Positions 31,561 to 39,428 of a stretch of DNA of 39,732 nt are shown here, in pieces. Position 1 is the first letter of the stretch, and the number at the start of each line of letters is the position of its first letter. The DNA comes from Bacteroidota bacterium (GTDB lineage: Bacteria > Bacteroidota > Bacteroidia > Flavobacteriales > Weeksellaceae), in contig JAEXAR010000004.1 of the NCBI GenBank assembly GCA_023394415.1, positions 1 through 39,732 of the forward strand. The letters are read 5' to 3'. The notes beneath the pieces are model-generated. The model searched no databases and had not been told where the DNA came from. It was given only the letters and a program-made list of their open reading frames with translations. Position numbers and translations under genes: made by a program.

Positions 31561-32904
31561 TTATTTTACGATGACTTTTTCTTTCATTGAAGTGCCATCT
31601 TTAAATTTTATATCCACGATCCATACTCCTTTCTCTTTTATTGTAAATGATTTTTCGTGAAAAGCAGGTAGTGTTTTACGACCAGAAAGATCAAAAACTT
31701 CCACAGATGATATAGCTGAACTGGTGTTTACAGAAAATACACCAGTGGATGGATTAGGAAATATAGAAACTTGTTTAGTTTTAGATTCTGAGACACCCAT
31801 TGTTGAATCGTAATTCAATCCGTAAATTTTGGTACTGCTTAAGATATCCGCGGGCCAGCTTCCGGCATTCGGCGAATTATTCTGAACCGTTCCTGTTGGC
31901 TGATTATAGATGCATCTAACTTTCAAACCGTCCTGATACCAGTTCCACGCTAAGAATCCAATCTCATTTTGGACCGCTCTTGTTAGTAATACATCATAAT
32001 TAATAGCATATTTATTTGGACTTGCTGTTCCCGGACATTCAAAATTCACCGGCGGAACTGATTCTATTTCCTGTCCATTGGATCCTTTTGGTGCCCAGTT
32101 TGTTGCTTCACCAAGAACGAAAGGCAGATTTGAATTCTTCATTGCATCGAGGCGTGTAATATAATCTTGAGGACAGTTGCTAATTCCTCCATTTTCCTGA
32201 GACCAGTAACTATGGACGCTTAGTAAAATTCTTTGTAAAGGATCATTATTGATTAGCTCCTGTCCTACCGCTATCATGAAATAAGAATTTGCTCCGCCAT
32301 CCGGCGCATCAATCATAATAGGAACCGTTACACCTGCAGCTCTGATCTGATTCACAATATTACTATAGGCATTTATAAAAACTGATTGTCCGTTTGGACC
32401 TCCAAGGGAATTATTATCCCATGTTGCGCCCCATTCGTTCATGAGGTTTATAATCAGGTGATTTTTGTGTTTTTCGATAAGTGCCAAAACCGCAGCATCA
32501 GTCCAGAATGCAATGGTGGTATTGGTTAAACCAGTAACGGTATGATCATGATTAACAGTAAGATCGCGAAGAAAAACAACCGAAATCATATTTCTTTCAG
32601 CATAAGCTGTGATTGCATCATCAAGATTGGCAAGTGATGCGTAGTACGGAGGATTTCCGATGGCATTCAAAATCTGTGGTGAATACCATAAAAGCCGTAC
32701 CGCATTCGATTTGGTGTTGTTCTTAATGGCATCTGCTACAGGAAATAAATCGCCTGTCCATCCGTTTCCATAAATCGGAACATTTACCCCTCTGAGAATC
32801 AAATTATTCCCGTTAAGATCCTTTAAATATCTTCCCTGTACGGTAAGTTGGGCATTGGTACACATCACTGCAAAGAAAAGAATGAATTTAATAATTTTTT
32901 TCAT
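31561..32904 (-). CDS. Secreted GH5 glycoside hydrolase (cellulase/mannanase-like) with T9SS sorting domain
   Basis: 447 residues with a signal peptide (KKIIKFILFFAVMCTNAQ). The catalytic domain (about 20-365) is a GH5-type barrel. The acid/base is E157 in INLMNEWG, H231-x-Y233 is in SVHSYWS, the nucleophile is E266 in FVLGEATNW, and the late aromatic motif is LAWNWYQDG. The beta-1,4-mannan or glucan specificity cannot be settled from sequence. The last 75 residues are a type A T9SS tail (VSIFPNPSTGVFSV, EVFDLSGRKTL, GVWIVDIKFKDGTSMKEKVIVK), predicting export through the T9SS to which PorQ (21002-22006) belongs. It ends the CDC-like gene cluster. Confidence 0.9.
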   Translation of the reverse strand: MKKIIKFILFFAVMCTNAQLTVQGRYLKDLNGNNLILRGVNVPIYGNGWTGDLFPVADAIKNNTKSNAVRLLWYSPQILNAIGNPPYYASLANLDDAITAYAERNMISVVFLRDLTVNHDHTVTGLTNTTIAFWTDAAVLALIEKHKNHLIINLMNEWGATWDNNSLGGPNGQSVFINAYSNIVNQIRAAGVTVPIMIDAPDGGANSYFMIAVGQELINNDPLQRILLSVHSYWSQENGGISNCPQDYITRLDAMKNSNLPFVLGEATNWAPKGSNGQEIESVPPVNFECPGTASPNKYAINYDVLLTRAVQNEIGFLAWNWYQDGLKVRCIYNQPTGTVQNNSPNAGSWPADILSSTKIYGLNYDSTMGVSESKTKQVSIFPNPSTGVFSVNTSSAISSVEVFDLSGRKTLPAFHEKSFTIKEKGVWIVDIKFKDGTSMKEKVIVK

Positions 32905-32936
32905 AATTGTTTTTTTAGTGTTTTAGACAAACTGAA

Positions 32937-33026
32937 TTACAGCATAGAATTTTTATCATTGCGATAGGCTAAACTCAAAATGATTTCATTTAAGAAATGC
33001 ATAATTAATTTTTGAATAGTTTTCAT
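32937..33026 (-). CDS. Possible small ORF, 29 residues
   Basis: The ATG at 33026 gives a short peptide (MKTIQKLIMHFLNEIILSLAY then NDKNSML) with an amphipathic, partly hydrophobic N-terminal half. It lies between the Ig-like protein gene and the GH5 gene in the same direction. There is no promoter box and no similarity I recognise. Small secreted or membrane peptides are often missed, but a chance frame is equally possible. Confidence 0.25.
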   Translation of the reverse strand: MKTIQKLIMHFLNEIILSLAYRNDKNSML

Positions 33027-33051
33027 GGTTTCTAGTTTTTAGAAGTATTAT

Positions 33052-33525
33052 TTAATCATTCTTTAGCCGGAAAATTCTGCTTACAATTTCGGATGAGTAT
33101 GAACCCTGTGAAAGGAAAGCAGAAACCGAAACACTTACATCATATTGGTTTTCAGACAAATGTAATGGTAAAAAACTAACATACCACTCACCTGACGAAT
33201 TTACTGTGGTTTGCTTTTCCTGAACTGCCACATTCATTTTTGCTTTAGCTTTTGCTTGCCTGTTTTGCCAGTTCACATACAAAAAAACATGCACTTTTGT
33301 TCCGGGCATCCCTTTACCTGAAATTGAAATAGGTTTACCCGGACTGTAACTTTCTTCAGATAAAATATCAAACTTCAATGATGTAGTAAGTCGTTGCTGC
33401 ATGACATTTTGGGTGATCTGATTAGAAGCTGAAGCGGATTTAGAAATATTTTTCTGTGCAGAGAAATAAACCAACTGCAGCAGAGAAACAGTCAACAGAA
33501 CCTTTCTGTAATTAAGGACTTTCAT
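33052..33525 (-). CDS. Small secreted protein with an Ig-like domain
   Basis: 157 residues from the ATG at 33525 (an ATG three codons upstream is also possible). A signal peptide (KVLNYRKVLLTVSLLQLVYFSAQ) is clear. The mature part has a polar N-terminal segment followed by about 95 residues in a beta-sandwich pattern: SPGKPISISGKGMPGTKVHVFLYV, then VNSSGEWYVSFLPL, then YDVSVSVSAF. It resembles bacterial Ig-like (Big) folds. No function is known. It is the next intact gene after the CDC-like gene and its broken neighbour in the same direction, so it may belong to the same transcript. Confidence 0.65.
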   Translation of the reverse strand: MKVLNYRKVLLTVSLLQLVYFSAQKNISKSASASNQITQNVMQQRLTTSLKFDILSEESYSPGKPISISGKGMPGTKVHVFLYVNWQNRQAKAKAKMNVAVQEKQTTVNSSGEWYVSFLPLHLSENQYDVSVSVSAFLSQGSYSSEIVSRIFRLKND

Positions 33526-33562
33526 AACACACATTTTCGTAATTAAAACAAGGCTTTCAGTT

Positions 33563-33968
33563 TTATAGTTTTTCCAATTTATAGTAGGTTTGAAAATCAG
33601 GCTTGCTGTTTTTGCCGGGTTCTTTTATGTCGAGTTCGAGTTCTGTAAGCTCTGTACTGTCCGTAAACCGTATTCCGAGATTGTCCCAAATAAAGTAATA
33701 ATATGTGAATGATGGACAGGGTTCTCTTACACAATTTACAATCTTTTAGTAATTTCCTGGCTTCAGTTTATACTGAACTCTGTTTTTTTGAGATGCGTTC
33801 ACAATCATTCCATTTTCCAGGGAAACTTCAAGTAAATCCTCCACTTTCAGTTTTAGCGGATTATCATTCAGCGCTATACAAATAATTCTTCAAACATTCC
33901 AGCACTGTACCGGTTTGTGCGGTACAGTGCAGAAATGAAATTATCAGCATTAATATCAGCGTTCTCAT
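33563..33968 (-). pseudogene. Broken secreted-protein gene coupled to the CDC-like gene
   Basis: The ATG at 33968 overlaps the stop of the CDC-like gene (TAATG) and starts a signal peptide (MRTLILMLIISFLHCTAQTG). The first frame stops at a TGA near 33866. A one-base insertion near 33880-33890 appears to have shifted it, since the +1 frame continues with ALNDNPLKLKVEDLLEVSLE. That frame is then cut by TAA at 33746-33748, yet stays open beyond it (KIVNCVREPCPSFTYYYFIW) to a natural stop at 33563. Repairing both lesions gives about 134 residues. I recognise no domain. The direct coupling to the pore-forming gene suggests that the intact version worked with it. Confidence 0.7.
33902..33930. repeat. 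10-bp perfect hairpin in the broken gene's signal-peptide region
   Basis: GCACTGTACC (33902-33911) and GGTACAGTGC (33921-33930) are exact complements around a 9-nt loop, 38-66 bp after the CDC-like stop. There is no T-run, so it is not an ordinary terminator. It could pause or stabilise the mRNA 3' end of the CDC-like gene. Confidence 0.5.
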
Positions 33969-35587
33969 TATCTGGCATTAAAGGTTTTAGTGAAATGGAA
34001 CTCTGCTTCAGGATTATCCCTGGTTATTCTCCGGATATTCTTTTGAACCTTATTGTCTATTGGACCTTGCCAAGTGATAGGATTGTTACCACCTGTAGTA
34101 CCACTGAGCATTGTATCGTCTTCAGCATATATTGAAAGCTTAACTTCGGTGATATCCCAATCATCTTTACCGTTTCTGTGGTCTGTTCTTGCTACCAGTT
34201 TTCCACCGTTTACGAACTGAGAGGTTAGTAACTGTTCCGGAATTTGCAATTCAAGTAACTGCGTGCTTTCGTCGTCTTCAAATTCTATTTTTCTTGGTTG
34301 CACATATCTGGCTACCAGTTTATTATTACTGTCATATAAATTAAGAGTCAAGTAATTATCGTCGTTTTTACCGTCTGATCCGGACTTCATTTGTACGAAA
34401 ACTCTGCTCACCAGCTGGTTTTTATAACAAACTGTTTCCGTATACTTATCTACCGTGCTTTGGATCCCCATATTATTGCCCGCTAAATCTCTGATATTAT
34501 AGGCAATAGGAACTGCGTTATAATAATTGGTATTATTTAAAATCCGATCTATTATTTGTTGAAGCTGATCCACATCTGTGGTCATTGTTCCCTCTCTGTT
34601 TTCTCCTCCTACCTGCTTGTAGTTGAGATCTATTTGCTTACTGGTCTTGGTTTTTAAATAGTCCAGGTTGAGATTTGCAGAAAACCCGTATCCGCTGTAA
34701 CTGGCTGCAAGTGCAAATGCGTCTTCGCTGCTTTTACATTCTACAGTAAGGTTTGCATAAATCCTTGTTCCGTATACCACGGAGTTTACGATTACAAGAT
34801 TTTCCGCGTTTACTCCGGAAGGAATTTCTGAAAAATAACTATTGTCTCCTTGCGACACTGCATCTACCGCATAAATAGATTTGTAAGCATCTATGGTAAA
34901 CACCACTTTGTTGGATGCACCTTTCGTACTTACTGTTGCATTTACTTTAGCACCATAACCTGAAGCTCCACCTGAAAGCAAAAATTTAGTCATTTCTTCA
35001 TTACTGGAGTAAAAGATTTTATACTTGGTTTCAAGATTATTGGACTGCGTAGCATTTCTAACACTTGAAAGCAAATCTTTTTTTGCGTCCGCAATAGATT
35101 CTTCACTTGGATTGTTCACAGTAACGGATTTCCCAATCCGGGAATCATCAGACTTCAGTACAATTGGTGTACGGTTTTGTTTAATGGATCTGTTATAATT
35201 GCCCTGCAAAAAATCATTCGCTGGATAAATTGCTCCCGGATAAACTTTGCTGAGAGATAAATCAGCAGCAGAATTCATAAAAGTAGCAGAGTTTACATCC
35301 ATTCTCTTAGTCTCTGTTTTACAGATTACATTTCCTTCCTCCGGTTTAATCTTCGTGGTAAGTACACGCGTTTGCACTATCATATCTTTGTTTGCACTGT
35401 GATAAGGCACCCATTTAGAAGTAACTGCACCCATGCGGATATACTGAGCTGCACGGAAATCAAACTTTTTTAACTGGACAACAGGTTTTTTGCTGACGAC
35501 TCTGTCATAAACCCTAGGATTGAACTGAGCGCTGGCTGATTCTGCGGTAAATACCAGCATTAAAAAGATTGCGAGTTTTGTTTTCAT
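33968..35587 (-). CDS. Cholesterol-dependent cytolysin-like (CDC-like) pore-forming protein
   Basis: 539 residues with a Sec signal peptide (cleavage after about SASAQ21). The body matches the thiol-activated cytolysin (CDC) family: VYPGAIYPANDFLQGN at 115-130 corresponds to the CDC YPGAL-LA segment; LVIVNSVVYGTRIYANLTVECKS at 264-286 to the VxYGRxIY core strand; the di-glycine hinge is G327-G328; VPIAYNIRDLAGNN at 359-372 to the YPISYTSVFLKDN segment. Regions near 190-245 and 285-325 would be the two helix clusters that become membrane hairpins. The C-terminal domain (about 388-510) has no Trp-rich undecapeptide, so cholesterol binding is not expected. This is the character of the CDC-like (CDCL) proteins described in Elizabethkingia and other Bacteroidota. 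It is flanked by a LytTR two-component system. Confidence 0.82.
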   Translation of the reverse strand: MKTKLAIFLMLVFTAESASAQFNPRVYDRVVSKKPVVQLKKFDFRAAQYIRMGAVTSKWVPYHSANKDMIVQTRVLTTKIKPEEGNVICKTETKRMDVNSATFMNSAADLSLSKVYPGAIYPANDFLQGNYNRSIKQNRTPIVLKSDDSRIGKSVTVNNPSEESIADAKKDLLSSVRNATQSNNLETKYKIFYSSNEEMTKFLLSGGASGYGAKVNATVSTKGASNKVVFTIDAYKSIYAVDAVSQGDNSYFSEIPSGVNAENLVIVNSVVYGTRIYANLTVECKSSEDAFALAASYSGYGFSANLNLDYLKTKTSKQIDLNYKQVGGENREGTMTTDVDQLQQIIDRILNNTNYYNAVPIAYNIRDLAGNNMGIQSTVDKYTETVCYKNQLVSRVFVQMKSGSDGKNDDNYLTLNLYDSNNKLVARYVQPRKIEFEDDESTQLLELQIPEQLLTSQFVNGGKLVARTDHRNGKDDWDITEVKLSIYAEDDTMLSGTTGGNNPITWQGPIDNKVQKNIRRITRDNPEAEFHFTKTFNAR

Positions 35588-35650
35588 AACTGTTGTTTTT
35601 TTTGGTTTTATTTATGGTTATTCGAGATTTTATTCTTTTAATTTGATAAC

Positions 35651-35658
35651 CAAAAGTA
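35651..35658 (-). promoter_or_regulatory. -7 box of the CDC-like gene
   Basis: The minus strand reads TACTTTTG (TAnnTTTG), 63 bp upstream of the ATG at 35587. No good -33 TTG is present at normal spacing, which fits a promoter that needs an activator. Confidence 0.45.
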
Positions 35659-35690
35659 ATCAGACTATGAAGCCGGACATTATCGCAATA

Positions 35691-35716
35691 AGTAAACGAC
35701 CTGTTTCAGCAAACGA
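35691..35716. promoter_or_regulatory. 9-bp direct repeat upstream of the CDC-like promoter
   Basis: AGTAAACGA (35691-35699) and AGCAAACGA (35708-35716) are direct repeats with one mismatch and a 17-bp period. They lie 33-58 bp upstream of the -7 box. This is a possible activator site; the spacing is shorter than the roughly 21 bp usual for LytTR dimers. Confidence 0.3.
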
Positions 35717-35732
35717 ACTGCGGAAATAAAAA

Positions 35733-35763
35733 AAACAGCACAACTATTTATGCTGTGCTGTTT
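35733..35763 (-). terminator. Terminator of the sensor kinase-LytTR operon
   Basis: A 10-bp perfect stem AAACAGCACA / TGTGCTGTTT has an 11-nt loop. On the minus strand it is followed by a T-run. It separates the two-component genes from the CDC-like gene. Confidence 0.85.
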
Positions 35764-35785
35764 ATGGATTTCATAAGTAATACGT

Positions 35786-36526
35786 TTAAATACGTTTAAA
35801 TAGAGAGAGAAAATCCTGCTTCTTATTTCTGCTGATGGCAATGTTTTTCCCGTCCTGCATAATGATTTCACCACCTTCTCCACGAATATACTGTTTGATG
35901 TATTTAATGTTGACCAAATGAGATTTGTGCGCCCGGAAAAACATTGGATTGTCCTGAAGAACTTCTTCGAAAACACCCATTGTTTTACTTGCAAGATGTT
36001 TGGAATGATCCGTCATTACGATATAAGAGTAACAACCGCTTCCTTCGATGTACATAATTTCATCAATTTTTACGAAAATCAGTCCCTCCTGCATAGAAAG
36101 TGCGATGGTATCCTGCATCTGTCCCTGCGAAAACTGGTAAAGATGACCAATCTGTTCGCGGCTTTGATGAAGTCCTTCTGATTTATATTTTTCAATAACT
36201 TCTGAGATGTCTTCAAAAGCGATAGGTTTCTGAAGGTAATCCAGCGCATTCATTTTAAGTGCTTTTATTGCATACTGATCATAAGCAGTCGTAAAAACTA
36301 CTTTAAAAGGCAAAGTTTCGAACTGTTGAAGCACATCAAATCCGCTAATTCCGGGCATTTCTATATCAATGAAAACAAGATCTGGTTTCAACGTATTAAT
36401 TCTTTCCACTGCTTTGGTGCTGTCCTGAATTTTTTCGAGAAGTTCTACATCCTCTATTTTACTTAAGTGATGTTCCATTGTGATGAGACAGTGTTTCTCA
36501 TCATCTATTGCAATTGCTTTAATCAT
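35786..36526 (-). CDS. LytTR-family response regulator
   Basis: 246 residues. The receiver domain (1-115) has the acidic pocket D8-D9, phospho-acceptor D54 in LVFIDIEMPGISG, the Thr in VVFTTAYDQYA, and the conserved Lys in LQKPIAFED. The LytTR DNA-binding domain (about 140-246) includes ALSMQEGLIFVKIDEIMYIEGSGCYS and FFRAHKSHLVNIKYIKQY. Such regulators bind direct repeats upstream of target promoters. The start overlaps the sensor kinase stop by 8 bp, so they are translationally coupled. The next genes downstream, after a terminator, are the CDC-like gene and its companions, which are natural candidate targets. The 10-bp sequence TACGTTTAAA is tandemly repeated across the stop codon (35781-35800). 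Confidence 0.94.
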   Translation of the reverse strand: MIKAIAIDDEKHCLITMEHHLSKIEDVELLEKIQDSTKAVERINTLKPDLVFIDIEMPGISGFDVLQQFETLPFKVVFTTAYDQYAIKALKMNALDYLQKPIAFEDISEVIEKYKSEGLHQSREQIGHLYQFSQGQMQDTIALSMQEGLIFVKIDEIMYIEGSGCYSYIVMTDHSKHLASKTMGVFEEVLQDNPMFFRAHKSHLVNIKYIKQYIRGEGGEIIMQDGKNIAISRNKKQDFLSLFKRI

Positions 36527-39428
36527 GGCTCATTTTAATTTTAATGGTTACTTTGGTACCTTCCGGCTTTTGGTTTTGGTCATACAGATCAGTGATTTCC
36601 ACTGAGTTTTCAGGATCGTTGGTTTTCAGCCTTTCTTCGGTTATAGCCAATCCGTGGCATTTATGACTTTCTGATTTTTTTAAACCTGACGAAGCTTTTC
36701 TTCCAATTCCGTCATCTTTTATTTCAATCAGGAGCATTTGCGGATCTGTCGGATCGTCTTTAATATTGATTTCAATAAATCCTTTGTCTTTTTTATGGTT
36801 GATTCCGTGCCAAATGGCATTTTCTAAAAATGGCTGCAGAATAAGCGGTGGAATCTGCACATAATCCGAATCTACAGAACGATCCACATGAATCCGGTAA
36901 TCAAATTTATGATCCATCCGAACAGCTTCCAGATCAAGATAAAGTTTAATGGTATCCAGTTCCTGCCGCAAGGAAATATTTTCTTTCCGGGAATTATCCA
37001 GAATGTTGCGCATGAGTTTAGAAAAAGACGTAAGATATCTTTCCGCTTCATCGCTTTTATGCTGAATAATAAAACTGTTGATGGAATTAAGCGAATTAAA
37101 AAGGAAGTGAGGATTCATCTGTGAACGCAGCATTTTGTTTTCATTTTCCTTCATTTTTTTCTTCAGAATACCTTTCTGTTTTTCCTGAAGCACGAGAAAA
37201 CGGTTAACCCCGAAAGCAATGGCCGCAAAAAGCAGGAACAGAAGAAGGTAAAACCAAACCGTTTTATGAAAAGGCGGAATAATATTCAGCAGCAGTTCAA
37301 GGTTTTTCTTCTGTCGGTTTCCGAGGTTATCGCCCACTTCGACGGTAATTTTATATTTTCCCGGTGTAAGTTTTACGAGGGAAAGCTTCGGTACAGATCC
37401 CAAATAATGCCATTCGTTGTCGTCATCAAATTTGTAGCGGTAAATCAGTTTGTCTTTCCCTGTATAATTGAGAGCAGAAAAGTAATAGTCGATTTGTGAT
37501 GCATCTTTTTCCTTCAGTGAAATGGATTTTGAAATACTTGGTAAAAATTCATTATTTACTTTAATCGCAGTGAGTTTCAGATCGTTAATCAGATCAGTTT
37601 TCATGATTCTGTCCAGATTAATTTTCTCCAGACTCTGCTCATCACTCACATATAGATTATTCTGCGGCGCAAGATAAAATCCATAGACCAGGTCGTTTGA
37701 ATTCAATCCGTCTGCTTTCGAAATTCTTACTGCAGTTTTTGTTTGTAGATTATATTGGTACAAACCTTCGGCACAGCCAAACCAAATATTTCCCTGCAAA
37801 TCTTCACCAATTCCCATGATATTGTCGTTGGCAATTTTATTTTCCCGGGTTTCCATTTTATGAACGATTTTTCCTTCTTTGTTTACAATATTGAATCCTC
37901 CTGTAGAAGAAAAAATCACATTACCGTTCCGAAGCTTTACTGCACGGTTAAAAAAATCTGCCACGAATTCACTTTTGTTTCCCGGAATTTTGGTAATTTG
38001 TTCAAATCTTTGATTTTCTTTACTGAAATAAGAAATCCCAAAATCCTGCGGCATCCAACTTGCCAACCAAAGTTTACCGTCTGCAACCACAAAATCATTG
38101 AAATAGTTAATCAGCGAAAATTTTTTGTCATTTTTTACATAATCGGGAATTTCAGTAAAAGTTTTCCCGTCAAATACCCTTATTGAGCCATATTCCGGCA
38201 AGAGCCAGTATTTTCCGTCATGGAAAACCGTTTTTTTCACAGGATAGTCAGTACGGATAATTTTCTTTAAATCTGATTTTTCAGATTTTTCATAAACGCC
38301 GTCATCTGCAGAAAAAATAAGTTTATTATCTGATACGGACAATCTTCCGGCTGTTTTAACTTTCAGTGGATACTGCTCCCATTTCCCTTCTTTCTTAAAA
38401 AAAAGCCCAGAATTTTTCACTGCCCAAATTTCTTCTCCGAACTGTACTATATCACTTGCCGGCTTTTTGGTGAGATCCGGAAGCTGCTGCGTTACGATAT
38501 CTCCTTTACCGGCGGAAAGTTTAACCAGTCCTTTTTGTGTGGAAAGCCATATTTGCTTTGCCTGATTATCGTACATCACATGATTAATCCTGTAGTCGGA
38601 ATGATAAATTTCCTTCAGTTTTTTCTTTTCGGTTTCGTATAAGAAAACCTTTTCAGTATCATAAAGAAGCAGGTTGTGGTTTTTCTCCTTATAATCTTTT
38701 ACCGCAAAAACCGGCTGATTCACCGGCAGGAGTTCCATTGGTTTAAGTTCTGACTTATTTAAAATATACTCAAACAGCTGACCTGTTTGAGAAAGCAGGA
38801 AAATCTTTCCATGTTTTGTGACAGCTGAAATAAATCTGATACCTGATTTTTTGAAGAATATTTCACGCTGTTTATCCCAAACAAAAAGTCCTTTTGTGGT
38901 TGCAGCAATAAGCGCATTTTTGGTTTCGATATAACTGATCTGAATATCAAGTTGCTTATTGTCGTTGGTAATTCGAAAGACTTTATGCTGATTTTTTTTT
39001 GGATTGTAAAACTTAAGGAAATGGAAATCGGAGCACCAGATATTTCCGGAATCATCCTTATAAATATTTGAGTAATGGTCGTTATCTGCTGAAGCATCGG
39101 TAAAAACCACTTTTGCAATAACATTTTTTTTAGAGTAAATATCCTTGATTTCAAAAAGTCCGGTTCCGGCCTCTTCGCCGTAAATTTTATTGTCTTTTTG
39201 AGTAATGTTTAAAATTGAATTCGGAAGCTCTTTAGAATTCACAAAAGTATATCCGTCATAAAGTGATAAACCGCGTTGTGTGGCGACATAAAGAAATCCG
39301 TCTTTTTTAACGGTCATAAAAACAGCATCTGAAGGGAGACCATCAGTAAACTGCAGATATTCCGGCTTATATATATTTTGCCCGAAAAGCTGTATAGACG
39401 TTAAAACCGTTAGTAGAAATCGATACAT
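36519..39428 (-). CDS. Sensor histidine kinase, LytS-type, with periplasmic propeller and Y_Y_Y domain
   Basis: 969 residues from the ATG at 39428; a TTG one codon earlier is in frame but unneeded. A signal peptide (YRFLLTVLTSIQLFGQ) leads into about 600 residues of Reg_prop-like beta-propeller repeats (FLYVATQRGLSLYDG, IWLSTQKGLVKL, IWFGCAEGLYQYN). A Y_Y_Y domain (YYFSALNYTGKDKLIYRYKFDD to VEVGDNLGNRQKKN) and one transmembrane helix (about 722-745) follow. The cytoplasmic part is a His_kinase (PF06580) domain with H774 in MNPHFLFNSLNSIN and an ATPase with PLILQPFLENAIWHGI and IKDDGIGR. The architecture resembles glycan- or wall-sensing kinases, but not the hybrid type. It overlaps the LytTR gene by 8 bp. 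Confidence 0.93.
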   Translation of the reverse strand: MYRFLLTVLTSIQLFGQNIYKPEYLQFTDGLPSDAVFMTVKKDGFLYVATQRGLSLYDGYTFVNSKELPNSILNITQKDNKIYGEEAGTGLFEIKDIYSKKNVIAKVVFTDASADNDHYSNIYKDDSGNIWCSDFHFLKFYNPKKNQHKVFRITNDNKQLDIQISYIETKNALIAATTKGLFVWDKQREIFFKKSGIRFISAVTKHGKIFLLSQTGQLFEYILNKSELKPMELLPVNQPVFAVKDYKEKNHNLLLYDTEKVFLYETEKKKLKEIYHSDYRINHVMYDNQAKQIWLSTQKGLVKLSAGKGDIVTQQLPDLTKKPASDIVQFGEEIWAVKNSGLFFKKEGKWEQYPLKVKTAGRLSVSDNKLIFSADDGVYEKSEKSDLKKIIRTDYPVKKTVFHDGKYWLLPEYGSIRVFDGKTFTEIPDYVKNDKKFSLINYFNDFVVADGKLWLASWMPQDFGISYFSKENQRFEQITKIPGNKSEFVADFFNRAVKLRNGNVIFSSTGGFNIVNKEGKIVHKMETRENKIANDNIMGIGEDLQGNIWFGCAEGLYQYNLQTKTAVRISKADGLNSNDLVYGFYLAPQNNLYVSDEQSLEKINLDRIMKTDLINDLKLTAIKVNNEFLPSISKSISLKEKDASQIDYYFSALNYTGKDKLIYRYKFDDDNEWHYLGSVPKLSLVKLTPGKYKITVEVGDNLGNRQKKNLELLLNIIPPFHKTVWFYLLLFLLFAAIAFGVNRFLVLQEKQKGILKKKMKENENKMLRSQMNPHFLFNSLNSINSFIIQHKSDEAERYLTSFSKLMRNILDNSRKENISLRQELDTIKLYLDLEAVRMDHKFDYRIHVDRSVDSDYVQIPPLILQPFLENAIWHGINHKKDKGFIEINIKDDPTDPQMLLIEIKDDGIGRKASSGLKKSESHKCHGLAITEERLKTNDPENSVEITDLYDQNQKPEGTKVTIKIKMSHD

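Noticed and set aside
33968..35587. Classical cholesterol-binding haemolysin
   Set aside because: The undecapeptide and the Thr-Leu cholesterol-recognition pair are not identifiable in the C-terminal domain.
35781..35800. Tandem TACGTTTAAA at the LytTR stop as a regulatory site
   Set aside because: It spans the stop codon of the gene and is upstream of the terminator; a chance 10-bp duplication is more likely.
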